DNA of 64,000 bases from Roridomyces roridus (Eukaryota; Basidiomycota; Agaricomycetes; Agaricales; Mycenaceae). This document shows positions 9,728 to 21,521 of the stretch, piece by piece (position 1 is the stretch's first letter; each line of letters opens with the position of its first letter). Position numbers and translations under genes: made by a program. The stretch spans positions 496,001 through 560,000 of the forward strand of contig JARKIF010000002.1 in assembly GCA_029378245.1 (NCBI GenBank), given 5' to 3'. The notes under the pieces are model-generated. The model was not told where the DNA came from. It saw only the letters and a program-made list of their open reading frames with translations, and made no database searches.

Positions 9728-12150
9728 ATGTATGCGAGCGAGCCCGAAGAGCCCATGCAGCAGACGCAGCAGGACGACGACCTGTCACAGCCCTACGATG
9801 GGCCAAACGCCGAACGCATGGCTCACCCAGAGCTTTTTGGCTACCTCAATCCATGTAGCTCCAAGGTCAACCGCGTGGACTTGTTCAAGGAGTACCCCGA
9901 GGTCAAGATTGGACGCAATACCAATGGCAACCATGTCGTGTTTCACGGCTTCAAAATCAGTGAGTGGCATGCACGCCGACGGTCCTCTCCGTACGACGCG
10001 TATGCAGGCAACTATCACGCGACTTTACGGTGGAATGAACAGTACGACACCCAGTCGGTCATTACGGTGCTGGATACCTCGAGCAACGGGACATTTGTGA
10101 GCCTGCCCGGACTCTCCTCCGTGTTGTTGTTGACGCTGTACGGCAGATCAATGGGAAAAAAATCGGCAAGGGACAGCAGGGGCTGCTGCGAGACGGAAAC
10201 GAGATAGCTTTCGGTGTCTCTATGGCCTCCAAGGAAGAAGGCGGTCTTTTTGATTATCGTGGGTCCACTACATCGAATCCCCCGCCTGGCTCATTCTCGC
10301 CCTAGGGTTTATCTTCCGCGACTTTGTGACGAGCAGCGTAACGCGCGCGCTATACAACTCGTATGACTTGACCATCGAGCTGGGCAAGGGCTCTTTCGCC
10401 ACTGTCTACAAGGCGCTGAGAAGGGCCTCTGGCGAATGGGTTGCCGTCAAAGTCATCCACGAGACGAAGCGGCAGCCAACCACGAATCCTCAATCTTCTG
10501 GTCGGGAGATCCAAATAATGCAGGAGCTATTCCACCCCAACATTTGTCGGCTGCGCGAGGTGTTTTGGAATGACAACGGTAGCATCGGTGCGTGCGACTA
10601 TTTCGGCTCTGGTACTCAATTCTCACTGGGCTTCCAGACCTGGTACTCGAGCTCATAGAAGGCGGCGACCTCCTCGACTTCATTCTTCGCCAGGGCGGCC
10701 TCTGTGAGTCAGACTTGGCAGTGTTTTTCTCATTCTTATTCTTTGGAGCGGAACCCATGTCGCAGCACATCACATTCCAACTATGTCAAGCCCTGTCCTA
10801 CATTCATGGCAAGGGTATCGCCCACCGTGATTTGAAGCCCGAGAACGTTCTCCTCACGTCGGACGAGCCGCCGATCGTCAAAGTAGCCGACTTTGGCCTC
10901 GCCAAGATCGTCGACAGTGTGACTATGCTCAGGACGATGTGTGGCACGCCCTCCTACCTCGCGCCCGAGGTCGTGACGCAGCAGAACAACAGCGGATACG
11001 ACTCATTGGTAGACAGCTGGAGCGTCGGCGTTATTCTCTTCTCAATGTACGAACGACTTTGTTTGCTTGTCAAGCTCATCTTAATGCTTTCGATCATAGG
11101 TTGAGCAACACGAACCCTTTCCTTGAGAACTCCGTCGATGACCTCAAGACGCGGATAGCGGAACGCACCATTGACTGGACGGTGCTCGACAGCCTTCGGT
11201 ACGGCCCTGAGGAGCGTCCATTGAGTGATCAAGGTATGCCCAACTCGTTACTTTCTCTGCTTTTCTGATGTCATGCAGTCCGGGACTTCCTTTATCGTCT
11301 GCTGGACTTTGACCCTCGCCAACGAATGCGGCTAAGCGACGCTTTGCGCCACCCCTGGCTCAACAACTACCAATTCGTTCACTCTGACACGATCGACTAC
11401 TCCCTATACAATGGCGAGAGCGGAACCCTTGTGGAAGACGTGTCCATGCGTAGTGTGGCGCCACTGAGCCCCACATCGTCCCCAGGGCCTGAGGGTTCCC
11501 TTAGCCAAAACTTGAAAGAACTCAAACTCTCGCTGAGTCGGAACGAGAGTCTTTCCACCGTGGCCAACGGACATGGAGACTCTCCGAACGGCGTTCTACA
11601 TGATGATACAGAAGGCACGCCACCGCCGCCGGGGCTCACACCGGTCAAGAAGGGCGGCCTTCAGCGGCGCAGCGAGGTGCTTCGGGACGCTGCGGAGATG
11701 GGCAAGCCGCCGGTCGAGCCATCTTGGGAGATGGTCAATTACATGTCGCAGTCACAAGGCCAGTCGACATCGGACGAGGAGTTGTATGGGCAGGTGACGC
11801 AGCCACCGAGCTCCAGTGGCCCGACGACTACCAATGGGAGTGGCGGGAAGAAGCGGGCGCGGGGGCAACTGACACCTCTTCCGGAGGAGGGTGGCGATGT
11901 TGACGGAGAAGATGAGAGTCGTGCCAGCAGTCCGTTGAGCGACCTCAGTGATTCCCCCGAGCCTGCTCCAGCACGCAAGAAGACTCGAACGAATGGCGAG
12001 GCTACGCCGGCGAAGCCTAAAACCAAGCGCGGTGGGGCCGCGCGGACACCAGCGAGCACGAGGAAGGGCAAGACAAAGGAGTCGGAGGACGAAGGGTCTG
12101 CACCGGTAGGAGTGCGGCGGTCCACCCGTGCAAAGACCGCCCGGCGGTGA
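9728..12150 (+). CDS. Checkpoint kinase of the Cds1/Rad53/Chk2 type (FHAK2)
   Basis: About 670 residues. The N-terminus is rich in Gln with TQQ, a possible ATM/ATR-type target region. The FHA domain (about residues 35-125) has [10 protein letters not shown] and [12 protein letters not shown]. The kinase domain has [40 protein letters not shown] and the Chk2-like activation segment [17 protein letters not shown], then [10 protein letters not shown] and HPWL near the end. The C-terminal 220 residues are Ser/Pro-rich with basic clusters ([19 protein letters not shown]), likely nuclear localisation signals. Known Cds1/Chk2 kinases relay DNA damage and replication stress signals in the nucleus. 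At least seven short introns fit. It is the least damaged and most canonical FHA kinase in the window, so probably the ancestral gene of the local family. Confidence 0.9.
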
Positions 12151-12388
12151 CTTGATTTTATCTTTCTCTTTATTTCTCTGTATATTGGCCGGCATTTCTC
12201 TTCCTCATCTCATCCAATCCACATCCCCTACCTCCCCATCACACGCATTGACTTGTTTTATCACTACTCGCTATGCCCACTGCTATATATTTATACGGTG
12301 TAATTCCTAGATTTGTATGTAGTACGTCGACGAGCAATTGCTGGCGACTAATGGATGAATACCATCACTGGCTTGATTGCAAACCGTC

Positions 12389-13514
12389 ATGACTTGGGAC
12401 ATTCCCCCCGAGATCTACGCCATTATATGCAACGAATTGCAAGGGACCGGCACGCTCGTCACCCTCTGTTCCACCTCTCGCCTTTTCCGTGACCAGGCAC
12501 AACACATTCTGTACCGTTCGGTCGATCTGCGGGGCCTCCGTACCATCAAGTCGTGGGCCTTGTCCGTCAGCCGAAACCCTCACCTAGCAGCACGAGTCCA
12601 GTCTCTTGTGATTCATTTTCCAAATCAAATGCTCGACCAGGCCGATGGCACGAAAATCAAGCTTGCCCTCAACAAATGCGTTAATCTCAAGGATTTGGAG
12701 GTGGCCAGCGCGGACTTTGCACCGACTTGCACATCCAAGCACGTCTGGATAATTGACGACTGTCCGTTCCGCCTCCACACTTTTCGAAACACGTACTTTA
12801 GGACCGGTGATACGTGGATGGGAAAGTTTTGGGAGGCGCAGACGGAGATTCGCGTCGTTGCGTTCCGCTCGGGGGGTTTGGTCCCGAGGAGCACCCTGCC
12901 CAATCTTTTGGCCGTCCGTGCTCCCCAGGTCTCTGGTATTCCACTCGACAGACCTTTGCAAAGAGTCTATACGAGTTTTAACAATGATATCTCGCAACTG
13001 GCGCGCTACAGCAAATCTCTGAGAACCGTGAATCTCGAGAGAATGTGGGACAGAGACAATCTCACTTTCATGCGCGTCATCGAGATCCTCGCGGGCTCGC
13101 TACCCCTGTTGTGCCACTTGTGGCTGGTCGAGAGGTCGAAATACGTGCGTGTTGGTTTCCCGCTTCTCGGACTTCTTTCCTCACCCCGAGTCGTAGTTCA
13201 GGGGCGTTGGTTCTGATTGCGAGCGCGCACCAACGACGGCACTTCAACGTCTCAGCCAGCTTGAAGATTTTGTTTTGCACGCTCGCAGCGTCACCTCCTT
13301 CAAGGAGGGCAATGATGGTCTTTATCTTATGACCGACTCGACGGGGCTTGAAGCCCTGGGACTGGCGATTATGGCTGCGTGCCCTAGCCTGCGGCGGGTT
13401 AATCTGGGTGGAGAGGTCGCCAGGGATGTCGAGTTGACTTGCGTCTTGACGCGGTCTACGAATGGGGGGATTTGGACAGAACATGGTGCCCAACGGTCTG
13501 CTGGACATCGTTGA
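12389..13514 (+). CDS. F-box-like protein F1
   Basis: About 360 residues in two exons. The N-terminal IPPEIYAIICNEL...LCSTSRLFRDQAQHILYRSVDL matches the F-box-like start of Agaricomycete proteins, in which this motif docks on Skp1 in SCF ubiquitin ligases. The rest (for example RLHTFRNTYF, LPNLLAVRAPQVSG, LPLLCHLWLVERSK) resembles degenerate leucine-rich repeats that may recruit substrates. The intron (about 13144-13196) sits at the same point as in F2. The final residues diverge from F2. Assigned from the N-terminal motif; substrate unknown. Confidence 0.75.
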
Positions 13515-13876
13515 AGCACAACGTTCCCGTGGGGATTCACCGTCAGGCCTGCTCGATGCATCCTGAATTAACCTTTACCATCCTGCCCACAAGTAGTCAA
13601 CGATGACGCGGTCCTTTTGCTTCGTACTCGTGCAAGAGGCAGTTCCTTTGCACTGTGGCTGGGCAGCGTTAAACGTACGAAGATGCCGGTTGGCTCGAGC
13701 GCACGCTTGCCCACGGCCAACATTATGGACTGTCCACCCACCACGCACATTGACTTTTTTTTTCACTACTCGCTATGCACACTGCTATATTGTAATTCCT
13801 AGATTGTATGTACGTCGACGAGCAATTGAATGGATGTCTCTCCTGCATGCCATCACCGGCTTGCCTGCAAGCCGTC

Positions 13877-15034
13877 ATGACTTCGAGCATTCCCGCCGAG
13901 ATCTACGCCATTATATGCAGCGAAGTGCAAGGGAACGGCACGCTCGTCACCCTCTGTTCCACGTCTCGTCTTCTCCGCGACCTGGCACAACACATTCTGT
14001 ACCATTCAGTCGACCTGACGGGATGTAGCCTCCGCACCATCAAGTCGTGGGCCTTGTCCGTCAGCCGGAACGCCCACCTCGCAGCACGAGTCCAGTCCCT
14101 TGCGATTGAATTCCCAGAGGACATGCTCGACCCGACGGATGCCACCAAAATCACGCTTGCCCTCAACAAATGCGTTAACCTCAAGGATTTGGAGGTTGCC
14201 TGTGCGCGCTTTCCCAACCACTCCAATTCAAAGCACGTATGGATGATCGAGGACTGTCCGTTTCGCCTGCACACTTTTCGGAACTCGTACTTCACGACGA
14301 GTGACACATGGATGACCAAGTTTTGGGAGGCGCAGACGGAGATTCGCGTCCTTGCGTTCCGCTGGGGGGGTTCGGTCCCAACGGGCTACTTGCCCAATCT
14401 TTTAGCCGTCCGTGCTCCTCAGGTCTCTGGTCTTCCACTCGAACGACCGCTGCAAAGAGTGTATACGACTTTTGACAATGATATCTCCCAATTGGCGCGC
14501 TACAGCCAGTCTCTGAAAACTGTCAATTTAGAGAGAACATGGAGCAGCCGAGACAGTTTGACTTTCTTGGGCATCATCGAGATCCTCGCAGACTCGCTAC
14601 CCCTATTGCGCCATTTGTGGCTGGTCGAGAGGTCGAAATCCGTACGTCTTGGTCTCACACTTCTCGACGTTTTTTTCTGACCCGACTCGTAGTTCAGGGG
14701 CATTGGTTCTGATTTCGAGCGCGCACCAACGACGGCACTTCAGCGTATGAGCCATCTCGAAGACGTTGTGTTGCACACCCGCAGCATCACGTTCTTCAAG
14801 GAAGGCAGCGATGGCCCTCTATATTCTATGACCCAGTCGTCAGGCCTTGAAGCCCAGGCGTCAGCGATCATGGCTGTGTGCCCTACCCTGCAGCGGGTGA
14901 ACCTGGGCGGAGCGGCCGCCAGGGATGTCGAATTGACTTGCCTCTTGACGCGGTCTACGACTGGAGGGATTCGGACAGAACATGGGACGGAGTTTGATTC
15001 TGACGCAGCCTCCATGTTTTGGCGTATCTCGTGA
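13877..15034 (+). CDS. F-box-like protein F2, tandem paralogue of F1
   Basis: Same two-exon structure as F1 with an F-box-like start (SIPAEIYAIICSEVQGNGTLVTL) and conserved body. Differences include TGCSLRTIKSW (one extra codon group) and a C-terminus that ends after SMFWRIS, where F1 ends earlier in another frame. Both genes are open throughout, so both may be expressed. The ATG is taken at the residue aligned with F1. Likely SCF adaptor by family; this is inference. Confidence 0.75.
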
Positions 15035-16159
15035 GGAGTTGCCCGACGGTTGGTTGGGTATCGCTGGAGCACAACGTTCTCATAGGGATTCACCCCCCGA
15101 TCGCGTCTTCATTCTGCGGACCCACCTAGGCCTACTCGATGCACTTTGAATTAACCTTTGCCATCCCGCCCACAGTGGTCAACGATGACGCGGACTTTTT
15201 TGCCTCGTACTCGTGCAAGAAGCAGTTCATTTGTACTGTGGCTGGGCAGCGTTAAACGCACGAGGACGGATTCAGACGCGATCATGGACTTGGCTCGAGC
15301 GGATGCTTGCCGACGGCCGACATTACTTTGCAACACAACGCGGCGGGGTACTCTCATTTAAATACAGCAGGCGTCTTGCCAAGTGATGAGCTCCAGTCAA
15401 TGCAACTTCCATCCTTGTGTGCTTATCATGCCCTAATATTGTCGGATGGTTCGGACCAATTTGCGGGACTCTGGCGCAACGCAAGCATTCGCGGAGTTGA
15501 ATCGCTGATATCCGGGCACGTTTTTTCATCCATATCCGGTCTTTTTCCTATCCAGTGTCTCCACCGGCGTCTAAGCCAAAATTAATGTGCCATGCGGCTG
15601 CTTATTTTTGATGCGCCCTGGCTCTCGTATTGCAGCATTGTCACGGTGGGCTCTCGCTGTCGAGTCTGTGGAGGGCAAGGTGTCGCGTCTTGAATTTTTT
15701 CCACTATCGAATTCCCTCCCTTCGTATCTCTGCACGAGGCGCATGATAACGACATTGGCCGATTTAAGCCCTACGACGCTCGCTGATGGGCGCTTTCCAG
15801 ACTATATTTCGTTTGTGCGTTTCCACCGGATACGGATTACCAACACGATTGTCACTGGTGTGCAAGGCGACCCTCGTGTAGAGAGTTTTCTCGTTCAATC
15901 CGAGACGGTGAGCCCAGAATATACACGAAGCCTGCCTCCCGCTGATGGAAAAATTCAGAAATCGTTGACAACAGATGGATTTTCCACGAGGCGCGGCCCT
16001 GCAAAGTTTAGAAGTATGTGGAACTACGCGTTTTATCGAGAACTTGATGGCGTCTGACGCCACCTGAATAATGAGGTTGGTGTAAGGCGTGGAATGTGTT
16101 ATGATTTAACCACTGACAGATTTCGGTGGAACGTATTAACGCAGCCCACCCACCACACC
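15035..16159. other. Spacer between F2 and velvet-2
   Basis: The first 300 bases are the duplicated 3' flank of the F-box unit. An open stretch at about 15740-16057 (ending NYAFYRELDGV) has no recognisable domain and no convincing splice context, so it is not called as a gene. Nothing else recognised. Confidence 0.5.
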
Positions 16160-17445
16160 ATGCTTCCCCGTTCCCCACTCTCCAGCGTAAATGATTTGTA
16201 TGCGCGCCGCGTTCTTACCTCTTGAACGCTAATCTAACTGCCACCTTCAAGCACTTTCGAGATGGTGATACCCCAAATGCCCACCACGGGTCGTGCATCG
16301 GGTAAATCACCGACAGGCGCGTCCAACGACCTTCTTCCGCGTCCATCCCTTCCATTGAACCTGGACCTCCAGACCGACGCACTCTAGACCCCATCCCGGT
16401 CGTGCAATTGCTCGTGTGCAACAGGGCGACGAAACAAAGGTCGGTTTACTATATAGTGCGTGTAGCAGAAGTTTGACAACCCGCAGGGTTAACCTCCCGG
16501 CCTGGCTTGTCCCGAAATTCACACTGTTCGTCTACCTGGTGCAACGCGATGATGGCGAACAAGTTCGATTCACCCCTGTGCGTGTGTTGGTCTTTGTCTG
16601 AGAATAACCATGACCCTCATGTTGCGCTCAGGATCGGACAGCTGAGGCACTTTCGGGGTGCCATATATCCTCTCTCTTCCCTGTCGACCTCGACGATGGC
16701 TCGAAATCCTTGTATTTCGCGTTTCCTGACTTGGGCGTACGGTGTTCTGGCGATTATCGTTTCAAGTTCGTTTTGAAGGTGGATAATTTCGAGTACGTTC
16801 CCACCGTGATTTTTTCTTCTGTCTGCTTTGGATTCTAACCATTCTTATTAGCCCCAGAGATGAGAGTGACGCCGACCTGTATGCTTCAGTCAAGTACTCC
16901 AACGAATTCCGCATTTTCACCAGCACTGGATACGGAGGCGTGCAGAGTGCGTTCAGATAGTTTGGAGTATCTGTTAACGTTAATGCCCCCATGTAGACGC
17001 GACTGACCTCACGCGCCTTCTGGCCGAGTGGGGTGTCCACTGCCGCATTCGCACTAAAGCCCGTGGTACGAACTCGGCCAAGCAGTCGACGGGTGTGGCT
17101 CCTCGCAAGCGTTCCCGGCGGGCCCCTTCTTCATCCACTTCCACATCTACTGCGACCTCGAATCTGTACTCGGCTGGGGGACCGCTGCCCAGTGTGTCAC
17201 GCGCTTTGACGTCGACTTGGCAAACGCCAAAGATGTCGATGCCGCGCCACCTGAGGACTCCTCCAAGTCGCGATGATTCGACCATTTATTCCCCGCAGCC
17301 ACGGTATCCGCGCGATCGGGTGCTGCCCGTGCTTTCAGGCCGGTTTGATCATGGGCATGGGCAGTCGCATTCGGACTCGAATGCCCCTCGGGCCGACTCG
17401 AAGGCGCTGGGTGGTATTTGGTCTTCGGATGTGCGTGCGTGGTAA
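16160..17445 (+). CDS. Divergent velvet-domain transcription regulator (velvet-2)
   Basis: Spliced from about six exons. The pieces line up with the velvet fold in order: QMPTTGRAS, DRRTLDPIPVVQLLV (compare the canonical DRRPIDPPP-VVQL), PKFTLFVYLVQRDDGEQV, EALSGCHISSLFPVDLDDG, YFAFPDLGVRCSGDYRFKF and TDLTRLLAEWGVHCRIRTK. A basic cluster APRKRSRRAP follows, then a Ser/Pro-rich tail. The suggested first exon (MLPRSPLSSVNDF) joins in phase through a 54-base intron with a GCTAAT branch site. Velvet proteins bind DNA as dimers and couple development to secondary metabolism. The neighbouring velvet-1 is more canonical, so this is a diverged relative. Start is the weakest part of the model. Confidence 0.75.
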
Positions 17446-19762
17446 AGTCAACTTGAAGTGCGGGTGTTCGGCATGCCAGTGGTGTGGTGTTAATTTTCTT
17501 GTTGGAGCCGACAGACTCGTATCGTGTACAAATGTAAATAGCTGTATATCTTGAAATCAACCAAGCTCGGAATTCTCCGTACACGCGACAGTTTTTGCAA
17601 GGTCGTGATGACGATGGCGCCCGAGTTCATTTCCTTGTCGAGTATCCCGACGCCCAAGGGTATTTGCACGGATGGGTTCGTTTAGATTCCGGCGCAGCAC
17701 GAACGATAGCAAGCGCGCTTCTGCCTCGGACCCGTATGCATCATTTCGATCTGGACCCTGGTCCATGTTCGATGATACAGCCGATGCCGCCGCTGCACCA
17801 AGTCGCCTCGAGTCTTCAAGTGCGGGGCGCAAAAGTTATTGCTCGCTTCGCTCGCAATTCTTCAGTAATACGTGAGATGCAGGGGGTGAGGTTGGGCGAG
17901 AAACAAGAACAAATAGTCGAAGATTTGATGGAAATGGGTCGTTGGCGACCCATCCCAAACTCACTCATTTCTTGCTCTTTCGCTCCACAACTTGCGGTGC
18001 ACACTATTGGACTTTCAAGGAGGGGATATGGCGATTTGTAGCCCGAAACGAGAGTCCGGAGTTGAGTTCTCACACCTCAGCTTGTGCCACTCAGTGCATA
18101 GCCACATTCGGCACACTGCGAAGCGAGCACCGTCGCGGCCCGAGCGGATCCATGTTAAATTGACGGCTGCTGCTGCTGCTGCTACTGCGTGTGTAAGTAA
18201 TTTCAGAGTCGTTGCTACCCACGAGGTGTCATGTCAGAGCCGCTGGACTTTCACGTTAGACCGATCCCATGTTTTCAAGCGCCCAGTCCTTCATGTACGC
18301 CTCGACGCAGCGGCCACTTTGAGGACCAACGTGCGTCGTCGCAATCATTCTGGGGGCTGGAGGTAAGTCAATGCGGCGCAACCCCGAGCAGTTTTTTTAC
18401 TTACATATGACGCTCATTGAGCTATGTTTGTCGAGCAGAACACACATGCCGTTCGATTAATTGCCACCGTCCGCGACGTGGCCTTGACGCTTCCCGTCTT
18501 GAACATGGTTGCCTTCTCTTCCCGAAGAGTTTCAGCGCTTTGCCACGGTCCGATTGCGTCCTTCATGTGATTGCTTTGGAGTGAGGCTGATACGAGCGGC
18601 AGGTCCCGAAGAACTTTTGCCGCGAGGAGGACAGATGCAGAAATAAACTTCTCACGGGCGTGCTTGGATGCTTGGGACCTCGTGGAGCTGCGGCCGGGAT
18701 ATAAAGTAAAGTGAATGGGCGCTAGTAGAGAATTGCGAGTCGGACTGGTGCGGTGCCTCCTGGTAGTGCGCTGATCATGTTTCCGTATCGCCCGTGATCA
18801 CGACGACGAGGGGGCATCATTCAGTTTTGCGACGGAGCGGAGTTGAGCGCCACGACGTTGCAGGCTTCCAGCATCAATCAAGCACTTTAGCCTTGTGGAG
18901 TGTGTTCTTTGCTATGCCGGGGCTCGAGGCCAATCCCATGTCAACGGCGGAGGTGCTGAATCAGAGCAGATAGCTTCCAATTTTGCGATGGAGTGTAGTA
19001 CACGCTACAGCTGCAGTGCATGCCTCGAGGACGTGTCAGTGAGAAGAACATGTCGAACATGTCCATATCCGCGGAGACAGGAGTAAGAAAACGGATGTTT
19101 GGCTTGAAATGGATAACTTCAGACGATAACGACTCTGGAACTTGATTAGTTCCCGAAATTTGAGAGCGAGAAGGAGGGCCGTCAGACGGTATTCCAATGA
19201 ACAAGCGCCTCGCAAGAAGAATGCGTTGGGTCCAAGTTGGGTCGGATTGATCAGGCATCGGATTGATCAGTCAGCCAAAGCAACGTCAACAAAGCCAGGG
19301 TTGTCAGAAACGCTTTCTGATCTGCCCTGATTCTCTCCATCCGTTGACGATGCTGCGCTTGAATCGATCGTGGCCGTCCGCCCCTCGATGTGCCTTTCAA
19401 AATCTGCGACACAGGCTTAATCTGAATTGGTCTTGTACACCTTGACACATCGTCGGATGACCAACTTCCGAGAGGACCTACTAGGCTAGCGGGCTCCTCA
19501 ATGGGACCAAGCGGTGGGGAAATGGAAGGTCCGACCCGGCGATTGCAGCAAGGTTTATGTGGGACATTCAATCGTGCTCCGGACCGAGAGCGCCACTACT
19601 TTTCCAAGTTTATCTGGCTTCTCTGGGCTTGCTTCAGATGCACGCCTGCACCGTGAGGCTCTCTTGCCCTCAAATCGCCGTGATCTATTTTTCGCTGTGC
19701 TTTTGAAGCTGCTGGGACGCTCGTTGGGTTGTTACCCGCTTCATACACACACGCCCACAGTC
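17446..19762. other. Long spacer between the two velvet genes
   Basis: 2.3 kb without a convincing gene. A Ser/Ala-rich open stretch at 17672-17875 and short frames at 17595-18041 have no domain and no in-phase partners. A GCT/TGC microsatellite lies at about 18166-18187. Some or all of this may be the long upstream region of velvet-1. Confidence 0.5.
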
Positions 19763-21342
19763 ATGGCTTTCCCGGATAATGCGTTGTGCGTCGTTCACAG
19801 TCCCTCTAACCGCCCACAAACTGACATTCACCGCTCCATCAGTATTAAATACGATGTTAACGTGCGCCAACAACCGCTGCATGCCCGGATATCGGCGATG
19901 AAGATTTCGGGTAAGCCGTTGCATTAGCGCGCCAGAACATGGCTTACGGTGTGCTGTGTTTAGCAGATCGCCGACCGGTAGACCCGCCCATTGTGGTGCA
20001 GCTCTTCGTGACGGATCTCCGGGACGACCCATTGGAATCCAAAACTTCCCATCGGTGAGTCCAAATCGGAGTCTGTGGAGCTGGTACTGAATTGCGCCTA
20101 GAAAATCTAGTCATTTGACTAATCCGTACTTTTTCATGTACGCTGCGCTCGTCGAGGCTGGGAGTGATAACGAGGTCCAATTTGTTGCCGTGCGTTACAT
20201 TCCGGCTGTGTATCGTTCTTGCTCACAGTTGCCGTCCAGGATGGCGGCAGACCGAGCACATCTGGCGCCCTCGTATCTTCTGTTCGTGTCCTAAAGGACT
20301 ACCCCAACTCAGATCAAGAGGCCGCGTTTTTCATCTTTCCGGATATATGTGTGCGGTTAGAGGGTAGCTGGAGATTCAAATTTACGCTGTTTGACATCCA
20401 GGAGTGCGTCTGTCTTTTTCTCATCCTTTGTCTGGTACCGAACATTCACAGTGATAAAGTCAGGACGTGCGCGACGACGTTCTCCGCCCCGTTCTTCGTG
20501 TACCCGGGGAAGCAGTATCCTGGTGTCCAAAGTACGTGCTTTGGCTGAATCATCGAATGTCCCCTCACACCATCACAGTATCCACACCTCTGACGCGGGC
20601 GCTTGCGGCGCAGGGCGTCAGGCTACGCATCCGCAAAGAGATTCGGGAGAAGGTCGGGGAAGCACGGCCCAAACCGGAGGATGAATCACATTCGCCGCTT
20701 TCGACCACGCCACCCTCGCCTACGAGCTCTCTCGAGATGCTGAGCTCGCCACCAAAACGCAGGCGGACGCTGCCTGGCCCTCTGCTGACATCGCTCCCGC
20801 CTGTCAGTTATGTCAGTTATGCGGCGCCTTCACCATCCGTAGATCTGGCGCATGCCTTTCACATGTCCCAGAGGACCCCGTCCCCGGTGTCGCCACCGTT
20901 TTACGAACTCTTCAACGATTCGCGCCTCCGTAGGCCTTCTCAGGATACTACCACCACCATCGAGAATTCAGAGCGGCGGCAGGCGATGCGAGATTGGGCT
21001 ACGTTGAGCAGCTACCACCAGTCGAATTTCCCACCGCCTACACCCAAGGTGGAACCAGATATGGCTCCGTTGGCGTTTTTACGCCCGGCGCATCCGTCGC
21101 CGGAAGTGACGCAGATTCATCGTCAAGAGAGTGAGCACAGGCGTGCTTCGGTTTCTGCGGCCACGTATCCGCTGTACTCGTGGCCTTCGCAAGGCCGTGA
21201 TGGTTTTGCAACGGATGGTGGGCAAAGGAGGTTCGCTGATTCGGCGCCTGCTTCGTCTGCTTATTGGTCTAGTCCCTCTTTTGAGACTGCCAATGCTGCG
21301 CATTCTTCCACTTGGGCTTCATATGGCGCGATTATACGTTGA
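19763..21342 (+). CDS. Velvet-domain transcription regulator (velvet-1)
   Basis: Velvet domain assembled from six exons: YDVNVRQQPLHARIS, DRRPVDPPIVVQLFVTD, TNPYFFMYAALVEAG, SGALVSSVRVLKDYPN, FFIFPDICVRLEGSWRFKFTLFDI, and APFFVYPGKQYPGVQ with LTRALAAQGVRLRIRKE. This is the full order of conserved blocks of VelB/VosA/VelC-type factors. After the domain come PPKRRRTLPGP (nuclear signal), a PxSP-rich tail and ERRQAMRDWATLSSYHQ. In fungi velvet factors control sporulation, light response and secondary metabolism. Which velvet class it is cannot be settled by eye; the long Ser/Pro C-terminus fits VelC/VosA-like basidiomycete proteins. Confidence 0.9.
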
Positions 21343-21521
21343 TAGGATAGTTTAATTCATTCTCTAGATACATGCACTTACCGTACTGTACATCTCTAAT
21401 CTCAATGGGAAACCTTCCTAAATCGGACGGAGGCGTTTATCAGTGGCACCTGCTTGCCGTCACGTGTCATAAATTTTGGTTTGTGAAAGACCACTACAGC
21501 GGCCCGGACAAGCACCCACCC

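Larger units (their letters stand above)
12240..15330. repeat. Tandem duplication of an F-box-like gene unit
   Basis: Genes F1 and F2 share coding sequence, intron position, about 110 bases of promoter (CACTACTCGCTATGC followed by CTGCTATAT, then CGACGAGCAATTG) and about 150 bases of 3' flank (CAACGATGACGCGG, then CTGTGGCTGGGCAGCGTTAAACG). The unit is about 1.5 kb and repeated head to tail. Confidence 0.85.

Noticed and set aside
9572..10207. Long open frame extending upstream of the FHAK2 start
   Set aside because: The upstream part has no domain and lies in the pyrimidine-rich promoter. The ATG at 9728 starts just before conserved sequence.
15587..16057. Open frame upstream of velvet-2
   Set aside because: No ATG in a good context, no domain, and it overlaps the likely promoter region of velvet-2.
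17595..18041. Possible third velvet fragment (RDDDGARVHFLVEYP resembles a velvet-2 strand)
   Set aside because: Neighbouring blocks of the velvet fold are absent on either side, so the likeness is probably chance.
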